In this document: one piece after another, positions 17,882 to 26,778 of the stretch
Position numbering within the stretch: position 1 is the stretch's first letter
Layout of the letters: each line of letters starts with the position of its first letter
Assembly: GCA_945952465.1 (NCBI GenBank)
Contig: CAMFIB010000001.1
Span: forward strand, 620,001-684,000
DNA from: an uncultured Pseudomonadota bacterium
Lineage (GTDB): Bacteria > Pseudomonadota > Gammaproteobacteria > Burkholderiales > Burkholderiaceae_C
Reading direction: 5' to 3'
DNA length: 64,000 nt
Notes under the pieces: model-generated
What the model was told of the DNA's origin: nothing
Seen by the model: only the letters and a program-made list of their open reading frames with translations
Databases searched by the model: none
Program-made: the position numbers and the translations under genes

Positions 17882-19048
17882 CTACAACCTCGCAAGACGC
17901 TCAAGAGCAGAGACCAAGGTCTCGTCCTTCTTCGCAAAACAGAACCGCACCACCCGCTGGTCGAACCCATCCGCGTAGAAGGCCGACATCGGGATCGCGG
18001 CCACGCCGATCTCGGCGGTGAGCCAGCGGCAGAACGCGTCTTCGCCGAGGTTGCTGACGCCGGAGATGTCGACGCACTGGAAGTAGCTGCCTTCACAGGG
18101 CAACAGCTTGAGCCGGGTTTTCGCCAGCCCTTCGCGGAACAGGTCGCGCTTGCGGGCGTAGAAGGCCGGCAGCTCGCGGTAGGGCGCGGGGTTCGCCATG
18201 TATCGGGCGATCGCGTGCTGCATGGGCGTGTTGACCGTGAACACGTTGAACTGGTGGACCTTGCGGAACTCAGCAGTCAATGGCGCCGGAGCGGCGACGT
18301 AGCCGACCTTCCAGCCGGTGACATGGTAGGTCTTGCCGAAGCTCGACACGATGAAGGCGCGTGCCGCCAGGCCGGGGTAACGTGCGGCGCTTTCGTGGCG
18401 GGCACCGTCGAACACCATGTGTTCGTAGACTTCGTCGCTGATCAGGAAGATGTCGGTCGGCGCGAGCAGGGCCTCCAGCCGGCGCATCTCGGCTTCGGTC
18501 CAGCAGGTGGCGCTGGGGTTGTGCGGCGAGTTGATGATGATCGCCCGGGTGCGCGGCGTGATGGCGGCGGCGATGCGCCCGAAGTCGGGGCGGAAGGTGC
18601 CGGGCGTCAGCGGCACCCGCACCACCGTGCCGCCGGCCAGCTCGATGTTGGGGCCGTAGCTGTCGTAGCAGGGCTCCAGCACGATGACTTCGTCGCCCGG
18701 CCGCACGACGGCGAGGATGGCGGTGATGATGGCCTGGGTGGCGCCGGCCGTCACGGTGATCTCGCTGTCGGCGCTATAGGCGCGGCCGTATTCGGTGTCG
18801 ATCTTGCGCGCGATGGCCTCGCGCAGCGCCGGCACGCCCGGCATCGGCGGGTACTGGTTGAAGCCCTGCTGCATCGCGTCGGTCACGGCCTGCAGCAGCG
18901 CCGGGTCGCAGCCGAAGTCGGGGAAGCCCTGGCCGAGGTTGACGGCGCCGTGCTCCACCGCCAGCGCCGACATCACGCTGAAGATGGTGGTGCCGACCTG
19001 CGGCAGCTTGGATTCGAGCGGCGGCGTGCGCGCGGCTGGCGTGTTCAC
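17882..19048 (-). CDS. PLP-dependent aminotransferase, methionine aminotransferase (YbdL)-like
   Basis: A 388-residue fold-type I aminotransferase. Motifs: VNLGQGFPDF (N-terminal substrate loop), INSPHNPSA, SDEVYEHMVF, and the PLP lysine in SSFGKTYHVTGWKVGY; the C-terminal Arg is in VVRFCFAKKD. The N-terminus SKLPQVGTTIFSVMSALA is typical of the YbdL/KAT group, which transaminates methionine and aromatic or glutamine substrates. The start is a GTG whose last two bases overlap the TGA of the upstream regulator gene (GTGA), implying translational coupling. The pairing with a CysB-type regulator suggests a sulphur amino acid role (inference). Confidence 0.9.
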   Translation of the reverse strand: MNTPAARTPPLESKLPQVGTTIFSVMSALAVEHGAVNLGQGFPDFGCDPALLQAVTDAMQQGFNQYPPMPGVPALREAIARKIDTEYGRAYSADSEITVTAGATQAIITAILAVVRPGDEVIVLEPCYDSYGPNIELAGGTVVRVPLTPGTFRPDFGRIAAAITPRTRAIIINSPHNPSATCWTEAEMRRLEALLAPTDIFLISDEVYEHMVFDGARHESAARYPGLAARAFIVSSFGKTYHVTGWKVGYVAAPAPLTAEFRKVHQFNVFTVNTPMQHAIARYMANPAPYRELPAFYARKRDLFREGLAKTRLKLLPCEGSYFQCVDISGVSNLGEDAFCRWLTAEIGVAAIPMSAFYADGFDQRVVRFCFAKKDETLVSALERLARL

Positions 19049-19989
19049 AGCTGGTAGTCGTCCTCGTGGCCGGTCATCGCCTTGGCGATCAGCTTGCGGT
19101 CCAGCCGCTCGCTCAGCAGTTCGGCGAACTTGTAGACGAAGTTGCGCAAATACGCGCCGCGCTTGAAGGCCACGCGCGTCACGTTCATGCCGAACAACTG
19201 GCCGCCGGGCCGCACGATCAAATCGGAGTTGCTGCCGTCGTCGCCCACCGCCATCTCGGCGACGATGCCCACGCCCAGGCCGAGCCGCACATAGGTCTTG
19301 ATCACGTCGGAGTCGATCGCTTCCAGCGCGATGCGCGGCTCCAGCTTGCGCGCGGCGAAGGCCTGGTCGATGCGGGTGCGCCCGGTGAACGACGGGTGGT
19401 AGGTGATGAGCGGCTCCCGCGCGATGTCTTCCAGCGTGATGCGCTCCTTGGCCGCCAGCGGGTGGCCGCTGGGCAGCACCAGCATGTGCTGCCATTCGTA
19501 GCAGGGCACCGTCACCAGCTCGTTGAAGTCCGACAGCGATTCGGTCGCGATGCCGATCTCGGCCACCTCGTCGATCAGCATGCGGGCCACTTGGTCGGGC
19601 GCGCCCTGGTGCAGGCTGACGTTGACCTTGGGGTAGGCCTCGCGCAGCTTGGCCACCGGCACCGGCAGCACGTAGCGGGCCTGCGTGTGGGTGGTGGCGA
19701 TGCTGAGCGTGCCGGAGTCCTGCGCGCTGAACTGCTCGCCGATGCGCTTCAGGTTGCCCACCTCGCGCATGATGAGTTCGATGCTCTTCAGCACGTGCTG
19801 GCCGGGCTCGGTGATGCGCTTCAGGCGCTTGCCGTGGCGCGCGAAGATCTCCACGCCCAGCTCCTCCTCCAGCTCGATGATGGCCTTGGACACCCCGGGT
19901 TGCGAGGTGTGCAGCGCCTTGGCGGCTTCGGTCAGGTTGAGGTTGCGGCGCGCCGCCTCCTGGACGAAGCGGAACTGGTGCAGATTCAT
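19045..19989 (-). CDS. LysR-type regulator of the CysB/Cbl family
   Basis: A 314-residue LysR-type transcription factor. The N-terminal helix-turn-helix MNLHQFRFVQEAARRNLNLTEAAKAL through TSQPGVSKAIIELEEELG is the CysB-family form. The inducer domain contains TTHTQARYVLP, a CysB hallmark for binding sulphate, thiosulphate or acetylserine. Length and C-terminus fit CysB-like proteins, which control sulphate and sulphonate use. It overlaps the aminotransferase gene by 4 bp. A perfect AT-rich inverted repeat sits 8 bp before its start codon (19997-20024) and may be its own operator. The next gene upstream on the strand is cbiX, whose family includes sirohaem chelatases; sirohaem serves sulphite reductase, a matching theme. 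Confidence 0.92.
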   Translation of the reverse strand: MNLHQFRFVQEAARRNLNLTEAAKALHTSQPGVSKAIIELEEELGVEIFARHGKRLKRITEPGQHVLKSIELIMREVGNLKRIGEQFSAQDSGTLSIATTHTQARYVLPVPVAKLREAYPKVNVSLHQGAPDQVARMLIDEVAEIGIATESLSDFNELVTVPCYEWQHMLVLPSGHPLAAKERITLEDIAREPLITYHPSFTGRTRIDQAFAARKLEPRIALEAIDSDVIKTYVRLGLGVGIVAEMAVGDDGSNSDLIVRPGGQLFGMNVTRVAFKRGAYLRNFVYKFAELLSERLDRKLIAKAMTGHEDDYQL

Positions 19990-19996
19990 GGCTTAT

Positions 19997-20024
19997 ATGA
20001 ATTATTGATAAGGCAATAATTCAT
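19997..20024. promoter_or_regulatory. Candidate operator: 11-bp perfect inverted repeat
   Basis: ATGAATTATTG (19997-20007) and CAATAATTCAT (20014-20024) are exact reverse complements around a 6-bp spacer. They lie between cbiX and the CysB-type gene, just before the latter's start. The AT content is far above the surroundings. A LysR-type autoregulatory site is likely; a hairpin that trims the cbiX transcript is the alternative. Confidence 0.6.
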
Positions 20025-20038
20025 TATGAAGCCGATCG

Positions 20039-20407
20039 TTATTCCAAAGCGATCGAGACCAGCGCTTCCAGCAGTTTTTCATGCTCCCCGACGGCCGGGC
20101 GCAGCGAAATTGCAACGCCGGGGTGCCTGGCGCGAAGCGCCTCGACCAGCCTGGGCAGGTCTTCCCGCGCGTGGCGGCCGACACCGAGGAACATCGGCAA
20201 CACCTGCACCGCGTTCGCGCCGCCCGCCACCAGCCCATCGACGGCGGTGGGCAGGTCGGGCTGCGACAGTTCCAGCCAGGCGCAGGCCACCGGGGTGCCC
20301 GGCGACGCGGCCCGGATGCGCTCGGCCACCCTCTCGATCGGTTTGTGCCACAGCGGGTCGCGCGAACCGTGGCCGAACAGGACGATGGCCGCCCCGCGAG
20401 CGGTCAT
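20039..20407 (-). CDS. CbiX/SirB-type chelatase domain protein (single domain)
   Basis: A 122-residue single-domain chelatase of the CbiX short form. The metal-binding His of the family is in IVLFGHGSRDPLW (His13), and a second His-containing region is LGVGRHAREDLP. Short CbiX proteins insert Co or Ni/Fe into sirohydrochlorin-type rings as homodimers. Its ATG overlaps the TGA of lptG (ATGA), so it is read from the lptF-lptG transcript. It is followed by a CysB-like regulator. Sirohaem supply for sulphite reduction is a reasonable inference from that context. Confidence 0.88.
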   Translation of the reverse strand: MTARGAAIVLFGHGSRDPLWHKPIERVAERIRAASPGTPVACAWLELSQPDLPTAVDGLVAGGANAVQVLPMFLGVGRHAREDLPRLVEALRARHPGVAISLRPAVGEHEKLLEALVSIALE

Positions 20408-21513
20408 CTTCGCAGCACGAGGAAGCCGAACGCGCCCAGCGACAGCACCACGTACAGCAGCCCCGGCCCGGCGGCGGCCAGCCACGGCGACCAGTCCCGC
20501 AGGTTGCCGATGTAGCCGAACACGTTGTTCAGCAGGAAGAAGCTGATACCCACCATGACCCCGCCGAACACATAGCCCATGATGCCGCCGCTGCGGAAAT
20601 GCAGGTAGGCGAAGGGCAGCGCCAGCACCACCATCACGATGCAGCTGAGCGGGTAGAACACCTTGCGCCAGAACTCGATCTCGTAGCGCTGCGCCCGCTG
20701 GCCGTTGGCCTCCAGATGCTGCACGTACTGGTACAGGTCGACCGTGCCCATGCGGTCGGGCCGCAGCAGCGCCACTGACACCATTTCCGCGGTGATGGTG
20801 GTCGGCAGCGTGTAGCTCGGCAGGGTGGTGCGCTTCACCACCGCCGGGTTCTGGCCCGGCCGTGAAAACTCGCTGCGGGTGACATTGCTCATGACCCAGC
20901 TGTCGTCTTCGTTGAACTTCGCCGTGTCGGACTGCGTCAGGGTGGCGAGAAAGCCGTCGTGGTCGAACTCGAACACCCGCACGCCGCGCATGTCGCCCTC
21001 GGGCGACATCTGCCGCACGTTGGCGGCATAGGTGCTGTTGGGCTTTTTCTCCTTCAGCCAGGCGCCGGTCTGGCCCACCGTGATGCGGCCCTGGTAGCGC
21101 GCCTTCAGCAACTGCGCGCTGCGGTCGGTGAGCGGCGCCACGTAGTCGCCCACCGCGAAGGTCAGCAGCACGAACACCAGGCCCAGGCCCAGCAGCGTAT
21201 GCAGCGCCCGCCACGGCCCCAGGCCGCTGGTGCGCAAAATGGTGTACTCCGAACTCTGCGCCAGCCGCGCCATCACGAAGATGGTGCCGATCAGCACCGC
21301 GATCGGCATCAGCTCATAGAGGTGGGTCGGAATGCGCAGCGTCACATACAGCAGTGCGTGCTTGAGCTTGTAGGCCCCGTTGACCGACATCTTGCCGACG
21401 TCGCCCAGCTCATCGACGAAGTCGAAGAAGAAGAACAGCGCCAGAAAGCCCAGCGTGACGAACCCGAAGGCGGCCAGCACCTCGCCATAGATCAGCCGGC
21501 GGATGGTCCTCAT
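20404..21513 (-). CDS. lptG: LPS export ABC transporter permease LptG
   Basis: A 369-residue inner-membrane permease of the YjgP/YjgQ family. With LptF and the ATPase LptB it extracts lipopolysaccharide and feeds it to the periplasmic bridge. Features: an N-terminal helix after MRTIRRLIYGEV, SSEYTILRTSGLGPW (cytoplasmic coupling helix), a periplasmic beta-jellyroll domain (about residues 130-260) and three further helices at the end. ATG at 21513 overlaps the lptF stop (ATGA). An in-frame upstream ATG would add 28 unsuitable residues. lptB is not in the window. Confidence 0.94.
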   Translation of the reverse strand: MRTIRRLIYGEVLAAFGFVTLGFLALFFFFDFVDELGDVGKMSVNGAYKLKHALLYVTLRIPTHLYELMPIAVLIGTIFVMARLAQSSEYTILRTSGLGPWRALHTLLGLGLVFVLLTFAVGDYVAPLTDRSAQLLKARYQGRITVGQTGAWLKEKKPNSTYAANVRQMSPEGDMRGVRVFEFDHDGFLATLTQSDTAKFNEDDSWVMSNVTRSEFSRPGQNPAVVKRTTLPSYTLPTTITAEMVSVALLRPDRMGTVDLYQYVQHLEANGQRAQRYEIEFWRKVFYPLSCIVMVVLALPFAYLHFRSGGIMGYVFGGVMVGISFFLLNNVFGYIGNLRDWSPWLAAAGPGLLYVVLSLGAFGFLVLRR

Positions 21514-22625
21514 CGCGCAGCCTCCGCTACGGCGGGCGCCTTGGCGCGCTGCCAGGGCCGGCGCGGGCTCCATTGGTGGTGGCGCTTGGCCAGCCACAGC
21601 AGCCCCAGCAGCAATGCGCCGCCGTGCAGGCCGATGGTGAAGCCACCCAGGCTGGCCTTACCGTTGCTGACCCAGCTCTGGCCGAGGTTGATCAGGTTGA
21701 AGTACACGACGAAGGTGAACAGCGCGAAGATCAGGCCACCGGTGCGCCCCACGCGCGGGTTCACGCTGGACAACACCAGCGCAATGACCACGAAGTTCAG
21801 CCCCGCCAGCGCCATGCCGATGCGCCAGGCCAGCTCGCCCTGGTGCGGGCGGGTGGGTTCGGCCAGAAGCTCGCGCGTGGATTTCGCGCGGATCGGCCGT
21901 TCATCCGGCGTGCCCAGCTTGGCTGCGCCCACGCGGGTGCTGTACTCGTTGAACTCGCTCACCTTGATCTCGCCTTTGCCCACCGTGGCTTCCATGCGCT
22001 GGCCATTGTTCAGGATGAGGAACTGGTCGAGCCCGATCACCTCGGTGTGGCCGCTCTTGGCCGAGGTGACAGTCTCCTTGCCCCGCTCCGAAGTCGAGAT
22101 GAACACGTTCTTGCTGCTGCCGCCGTTGGCGAGGTCCTTGTCGATGAAGAACACCCGGCTGCCGCTGCCCGACTCCTGGAACTGCCCCGGTGCCACGCGG
22201 TCCAGGTCGCCCCGGCGCTCGAAGCGGTCGCGCAGCTCGGCGGTCTGCTGGTTGGTCCAGGGCCAGACCAGCAGCGAGAACAGGGCGATCACCACCAGCA
22301 CCGGCCATGCGAAACGCAGCAGCGGCGACAGGAAGCCCGCCAGGCCGCGGCCGCTGGCGAACCAGATCACCATTTCGCTGTCGCGGTACATGCGGGAGAG
22401 GGTGCCCACGATGGCGATGAACAGCGACAGTGTGAGGATGGTCGGCATGTAGCCCAGCACCGTGAGGCCCATCACCAGCATCACGTCCTGCGGGTTCACG
22501 GTTCCCTTAGAAGCCTGGCCCAGCGTGCGGATCAGCACCATCGAAATCACGATGGTGACCAGCACCACCAGGGTCGCGCCGAATGTCCGCGCGAGCTCCT
22601 TGCGAATAGAGGAATGGAATAACAT
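21510..22625 (-). CDS. lptF: LPS export ABC transporter permease LptF
   Basis: A 371-residue partner of LptG with the same architecture. The N-terminus MLFHSSIRKELARTFGATLV gives helix 1. The segment YRDSEMVIWFASGRGL is the coupling helix. A periplasmic jellyroll domain (about 130-270) precedes three C-terminal helices, ending in a basic tail. It is the first gene of lptF-lptG-cbiX. Only 24 bp separate its start from the pepA start on the other strand, so the two promoters must overlap each other's coding sequence, as is common for lptF/pepA pairs. Confidence 0.94.
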   Translation of the reverse strand: MLFHSSIRKELARTFGATLVVLVTIVISMVLIRTLGQASKGTVNPQDVMLVMGLTVLGYMPTILTLSLFIAIVGTLSRMYRDSEMVIWFASGRGLAGFLSPLLRFAWPVLVVIALFSLLVWPWTNQQTAELRDRFERRGDLDRVAPGQFQESGSGSRVFFIDKDLANGGSSKNVFISTSERGKETVTSAKSGHTEVIGLDQFLILNNGQRMEATVGKGEIKVSEFNEYSTRVGAAKLGTPDERPIRAKSTRELLAEPTRPHQGELAWRIGMALAGLNFVVIALVLSSVNPRVGRTGGLIFALFTFVVYFNLINLGQSWVSNGKASLGGFTIGLHGGALLLGLLWLAKRHHQWSPRRPWQRAKAPAVAEAAR

Positions 22626-22649
22626 CGGCTGAAGGAAAGACCACGAATT

Positions 22650-24182
22650 ATGGACTTCGAACTCAAGACCCTCGCCTGGAACCGGCTGCATCAGGAAAAA
22701 ACCGACGCGCTGGTCGTGCTGGTCGACGAGCATTTCACCCCGTCGGGCGACGACGCGCTGTCGCGCCTGGCCGGCGGCGCGCTGCGCGCCAACGACTTCG
22801 AAGCCAAGGCCGGGCGCCTGCTGCCCGCCTACAGGGCCGAGGGCATTGCCGCCACCCGGGTTCTCCTCGTCGGTGCCGGTGACGGCAGCGCCCGCAGCGT
22901 GCGCAACGCGGTCGGTGCGGCCGTGGGCGCCCTGAAGTCGCCGCGCGTGGCCCACATCACGCTGCACCTCGGCGGGTTGCGCGACCTGAGCGCGGCCGTG
23001 CTGAGCGCCGCCGAGCAGGCGGTGGCCGACGCCAGCTACGTCTACACCTTCACCAAACCCAAGGCCGAAGCCAGCGCGCTCAAGCGCGTGACCATCGGGG
23101 TGGCCGACGCTCCGGCGCTCAAGGGCGCGCACGCGGTGGCGCAGGCCACCGTGGCCGGCGTGGCCTTCGCCCGCGAATGGGCCAACCGCCCGGCCAACCA
23201 CAGCACGCCGACGCTGCTCGCCAACGCGGCCACCACGCTGGGCAAGGCGCCCAACTGCAAGGTCGAGGTGCTCGGCCCCAAAGAGGTGGCCAAGCTGGGC
23301 ATGGGTTCCTTCATGGCGGTGGCGCAAGGCTCCGAAGAGCCGCTGCGTTTCATCGTGCTGCGCTACAGCGGCGCGGCCAAGGCCGAGGCGCCGGTGGTGC
23401 TGGTGGGCAAGGGCATTACCTTCGACACGGGCGGCATTTCCATCAAGCCTTCGGCCGAAATGGACGAAATGAAGTTCGACATGTGCGGCGCGGCCAGCGT
23501 GCTGGGCGTGTTCAAGGCGCTCACCACGCTGAAGCCCGCGCTCAACGTCGTCGGCCTGATCCCGGCCTGCGAGAACATGCCCGACGGCCGCGCCGTCAAG
23601 CCGGGCGACGTGGTCACCAGCATGAGCGGCCAGACCATCGAAATCCTCAACACCGACGCCGAAGGCCGTCTGGTGCTCTGTGACGCGCTGAGCTACGCCG
23701 AGCGTTTCAAGCCGCGCGCGGTCATCGACATCGCCACGCTCACCGGCGCCTGCGTCGTGGCGCTGGGAGCGGTGCGCAGCGGCCTGTTCTCGGCCGACGA
23801 GGCGCTGGCCCAGGCGCTGCAGGCCGCCGGCGAAAGCGCGCTCGACCCCTGCTGGCGCCTGCCGCTCGACGACGACTACGCCGAGGGGCTGAAGAGCAAT
23901 TTCGCCGATGTCGCCAACATCGCGGGCCGCATGGCCGGCGCGGTGACGGCCGCCAAGTTCCTGCAGCGGTTCACGGCCAAGTACAGCTGGGCCCACCTCG
24001 ACATTGCCGGTACCGCGTGGAAGAGCGGCGCGGCCAAGGGCGCCACCGGCCGCCCGGTGCCATTGCTGTTCAACTACCTGCTGTCGCTGGCCGACCAGGG
24101 CGTGCCCGCACCGGCCGCCAAGGCGGGCACGCCGGCGGCGAAGAAAACCGCCGGCAAGACCACCGCGAAGGCCGGCGGCTGA
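22650..24182 (+). CDS. pepA: Leucyl aminopeptidase, M17 family
   Basis: A 510-residue two-zinc aminopeptidase that removes N-terminal residues from peptides; the E. coli homologue also binds DNA. The metal ligands are visible: Lys and Asp in VGKGITFDTGGISIK, Asp in MKFDMCGAA, and Asp/Glu in NTDAEGRLVLCDAL, the family signature. An Ala/Lys-rich tail (AAKAGTPAAKKTAGKTT) extends the C-terminus by about 20 residues. It is divergent from lptF and is followed by holC after 28 bp, a conserved gene order. Confidence 0.95.
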   Translation: MDFELKTLAWNRLHQEKTDALVVLVDEHFTPSGDDALSRLAGGALRANDFEAKAGRLLPAYRAEGIAATRVLLVGAGDGSARSVRNAVGAAVGALKSPRVAHITLHLGGLRDLSAAVLSAAEQAVADASYVYTFTKPKAEASALKRVTIGVADAPALKGAHAVAQATVAGVAFAREWANRPANHSTPTLLANAATTLGKAPNCKVEVLGPKEVAKLGMGSFMAVAQGSEEPLRFIVLRYSGAAKAEAPVVLVGKGITFDTGGISIKPSAEMDEMKFDMCGAASVLGVFKALTTLKPALNVVGLIPACENMPDGRAVKPGDVVTSMSGQTIEILNTDAEGRLVLCDALSYAERFKPRAVIDIATLTGACVVALGAVRSGLFSADEALAQALQAAGESALDPCWRLPLDDDYAEGLKSNFADVANIAGRMAGAVTAAKFLQRFTAKYSWAHLDIAGTAWKSGAAKGATGRPVPLLFNYLLSLADQGVPAPAAKAGTPAAKKTAGKTTAKAGG

Positions 24183-24210
24183 GCGCCGCGCGCGGCGACG
24201 GGGGCCGTTC

Positions 24211-24654
24211 ATGACCGAGATCGCCTTCCACTTCAACGCGCCGGACAAGCTGGCCTATGCCTGCCGGCTGCTGCGCAAGGCCTGCGCCAGCGGCGCGCGC
24301 ACCGCGGTGACGGCCGACCCCGAGACGCTGGCCGAACTCGACCAGGCGCTGTGGACCTTCTCGCAGCTCGACTTCATTCCGCACTGCAGCCCGCGGGCCG
24401 ATGCCGCGATGCTGGCCGCCACCCCGGTCATCCTGGCCGACAAACTGGCCGAGTCGCCGGTGGCCGGCGTGGCCGTGAACCTCGGGGAGCGGGTGCCGGC
24501 CGGCTTCGAGCGCTTCGAGCGGCTGATCGAGATCGTCAGCAACGACGAGTCCGACCGCGCGCTGGCCCGCCAGCGCTGGCAGTTCTACAAGTCGCACGGC
24601 TACCCGCTGGTGCGGCACGATCTGGCCGCGCCCGCCGAAGGTGCGCCGGCATGA
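24211..24654 (+). CDS. holC: DNA polymerase III subunit chi
   Basis: A 147-residue chi subunit of the clamp-loader complex, which bridges the loader to SSB. It starts MTEIAFHFNAPDKLAYACRLLRKAC and holds LDQALWTFSQLDFIPHC and the typical end WQFYKSHGYPLVRHDL. Start ATG at 24211 gives the family N-terminus. It stands between pepA and a small unknown gene with which it overlaps by 4 bp (ATGA), forming a likely operon. Confidence 0.94.
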   Translation: MTEIAFHFNAPDKLAYACRLLRKACASGARTAVTADPETLAELDQALWTFSQLDFIPHCSPRADAAMLAATPVILADKLAESPVAGVAVNLGERVPAGFERFERLIEIVSNDESDRALARQRWQFYKSHGYPLVRHDLAAPAEGAPA

Positions 24655-24995
24655 CCGACGAAGCCGGCATTTTTCCGCCCGGCCAGCCGCCGGCGCCGCG
24701 CACGCCGCCGCGCTTCGTGCCCACGCTGACCGAGATCGTCGAGCCGCCGCGGCCGGCCGTGCTGCCCGACGGCCGCACGCCCTTCCAGGCGCGTTGGCAG
24801 GACCTGGAGGAGCCGCTGGTGCAGCGCATCCTGCAGCGGGTCGATCTGGCGCTGGAGCGCCGTCTGCGCGACGCGCTGGCACAGGTCGTGCGTGAGCAGA
24901 CGGCGGCCATGATGCCCAAGCTGCGCGACGAACTGGAGTCGCTGGTGCGCCAGGCCATCAACGACGCCGTGGCGCAGGAACTCGAGACGAAATAG
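24651..24995 (+). CDS. Conserved hypothetical protein (114 aa) downstream of holC
   Basis: A 114-residue protein. Its first half is rich in Pro (FPPGQPPAPRTPPRFVPTLTEIVEPP). Its second half is a long amphipathic helix with charge repeats (LEEPLVQRILQRVDLALERR and onward), probably a coiled coil. The ATG overlaps the holC stop. Function unknown. Its position suggests cotranscription with pepA-holC. The helical half would suit oligomerisation or binding to a partner. Confidence 0.75.
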   Translation: MTDEAGIFPPGQPPAPRTPPRFVPTLTEIVEPPRPAVLPDGRTPFQARWQDLEEPLVQRILQRVDLALERRLRDALAQVVREQTAAMMPKLRDELESLVRQAINDAVAQELETK

Positions 24996-25062
24996 GCCAG
25001 AATCCGCGCTGCGAACCGTTCCCTTGCCGATGACCACAACCTACACCCGGAGGACCTGCACG

Positions 25063-26199
25063 ATGAAAACCACCCTCACCCTGATCGCCGCGGCCGCGTT
25101 TGCGGCCACCCTTGCCACCGGCGCGCACGCGCAGGAGGTGCAGGTCGTCAAGATCGGCCACGTCGCCCCGCTGTCGGGCGCGCAGGCGCACTACGGCAAG
25201 GACAACGAGAACGGCGTGCGGATGGCGATCGACGACATCAACGCCACCAACCCGGTCATCGGCGGCAAGAAGATCAAGTTCGAGATCCAGGCCGAAGACG
25301 ACGCCGCCGATCCCAAGCAGGGCACGGCCGTGGCCAACAAGCTGTGCGACTCCAAGGTGGCGGGCGTGGTCGGCCACCTGAACTCGGGCACCACCATTCC
25401 GGCGTCCAAGATCTACAACGACTGCGGCATTCCGCACGTCACTGGCGCGGCCACCAACCCCGACCTGACCAAGCCCGGCTACAAGACCACCTACCGCATC
25501 ATCGCCAACGACAAGGCGCTGGGCGCCGGCCTGGCGTTCTACGCGGCCGACGCGCTCAAGATCAAGACCGTGGCCATCATCGACGACCGCACCGCCTACG
25601 GCAAAGGCGTGGCCGAGGTGTTCAAGACCACCGCCAAGCAAAAGGGCCTGACCGTGGTGGACGAGCAGTTCACCAATGACAAGGCGACCGACTTCATGGC
25701 CATTCTCACCGCCATCAAGGCGAAGAAACCCGACGGCATCTTCTACGGCGGCATGGACGCCCAGGCCGGTGCGATGCTGCGCCAGATGGACCAACTGGGC
25801 CTGAACAGGGTCAAGTTCTTCGGCGGCGACGGCATCTGCACGGCCGAGATCGCCAAGCTCTCGGGCGGCGCCAAGTCGCTCAACAACGTGGTCTGCGCCG
25901 AGGGCGGCGCCTCGCTGAAGAAGATGCCCGGCGGCGAGGCCTGGAAGAAGCGCTACGACGCCAAGTACCCCGGCCAGTACCAGATCTACAGCCCCTACAC
26001 CTACGACGCCACCTTCGTGCTGGTCGACGCCATGAAGCGCGCCAACTCGGTGGACCCCAAGGTGTACACCCCCAAGCTGATCGAAGCCAATTTCACCGGC
26101 ATCACCACCAAGATCGTGTTCGAGCCCAACGGCGAACTGAAGAACCCGGCGATCACACTGTACGTCTACAAAGACGGCAAGAAGACGCCGCTGAACTGA
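25063..26199 (+). CDS. Branched-chain amino acid ABC transporter substrate-binding protein (LivJ/LivK-like)
   Basis: A 378-residue periplasmic binding protein. The signal peptide is MKTTLTLIAAAAFAATLATG, with cleavage after AHA. The mature part begins QEVQVVKIGHVAPLSGAQAHYGKDN, the LivJ/K pattern, and includes the hinge segments GHLNSGTTIPAS and IIDDRTAYGKGVAEVF. Such proteins deliver Leu, Ile, Val or related compounds to a LivFGHM transporter, but no permease or ATPase genes are adjacent, so it is an orphan. A good RBS, GGAGGA, lies about 8 bases before the ATG. A strong terminator follows directly, so it is monocistronic. Confidence 0.93.
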   Translation: MKTTLTLIAAAAFAATLATGAHAQEVQVVKIGHVAPLSGAQAHYGKDNENGVRMAIDDINATNPVIGGKKIKFEIQAEDDAADPKQGTAVANKLCDSKVAGVVGHLNSGTTIPASKIYNDCGIPHVTGAATNPDLTKPGYKTTYRIIANDKALGAGLAFYAADALKIKTVAIIDDRTAYGKGVAEVFKTTAKQKGLTVVDEQFTNDKATDFMAILTAIKAKKPDGIFYGGMDAQAGAMLRQMDQLGLNRVKFFGGDGICTAEIAKLSGGAKSLNNVVCAEGGASLKKMPGGEAWKKRYDAKYPGQYQIYSPYTYDATFVLVDAMKRANSVDPKVYTPKLIEANFTGITTKIVFEPNGELKNPAITLYVYKDGKKTPLN

Positions 26200-26220
26200 G
26201 CGCCGCCCGCAACGGCCTGA

Positions 26221-26243
26221 AGCCGCCTTCGGGCGGCTTTTTT
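26221..26243 (+). terminator. Rho-independent terminator of the binding-protein gene
   Basis: AGCCGCC, tetraloop TTCG, GGCGGCT, followed by a run of six T ending at 26243. It stands 21 bp after the stop codon. Confidence 0.93.
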
Positions 26244-26268
26244 GCGCCCCGGGCATGAAATTTTGAAT

Positions 26269-26323
26269 GAAATCGCCCGGAAGTCAGCGCGGAATATGAA
26301 TTTGTAGCTACTAAAAGAGTAGC
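26269..26323 (+). repeat. Dispersed repeat, copy C (intergenic, best hairpin)
   Basis: GAAATCGCCCGG, then AAGTCAGCGCGGAATATG, then the terminal hairpin GCTACT-AAAAG-AGTAGC. It is 43 bp from the AGTC box to the end. It lies between the binding-protein terminator and the stop of hslR. It is used here as the reference copy. Confidence 0.7.
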
Positions 26324-26331
26324 AAAGGCGT

Positions 26332-26778
26332 TCAATCGTTGTCGAACCGGGCCGACCAGCGGTCCCCCCATCCGTCGGCGTCGCTGATTGCGCGGCGGTC
26401 GCGCTTGGTCGGGCGGCCGCGGTCGATCGACAGCGCCGGCTCCGGCGCCAGCCGCTGCCGCTCGGCCGCCGCCGCGCGTTGCGCCTGGCTGTCGGCGGTC
26501 TCGGCGTACAGCGCCTGCGCCACCGGCGCCGGGCCGCGCAGGTGGCTCAGGCCCAGCACCGCCACCGTGCGGGTCAGGGGCCCTTGCCGCAGCGCGATCT
26601 CGTCGCCCGGTTTCACCTCGCGCGCCGGCTTGGCCTCTGCGCCGTTCACCCGCACCCGGCCCTTGCCGATCTCCTCGGTGGCCAGCGAGCGGGTCTTGTA
26701 GAAGCGCGCCGCCCACAGCCATTTGTCCAGCCGCATGCGTTCCAGCGGCGGTTTGCTGTTGGCCGGCGGGTGCGCCAT
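26332..26778 (-). CDS. hslR: Heat-shock RNA-binding protein Hsp15 (S4 domain)
   Basis: A 148-residue protein with an S4 RNA-binding domain at residues 14-75 (RMRLDKWLWAARFYKTRSLA...VRVNG) and a basic tail (DRGRPTKRDRR). Hsp15 binds stalled 50S subunits carrying a nascent chain and helps recycle them. Its ATG overlaps the hemH stop by one base (TGATG), so it is translated from the hemH transcript. Confidence 0.9.
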   Translation of the reverse strand: MAHPPANSKPPLERMRLDKWLWAARFYKTRSLATEEIGKGRVRVNGAEAKPAREVKPGDEIALRQGPLTRTVAVLGLSHLRGPAPVAQALYAETADSQAQRAAAAERQRLAPEPALSIDRGRPTKRDRRAISDADGWGDRWSARFDND

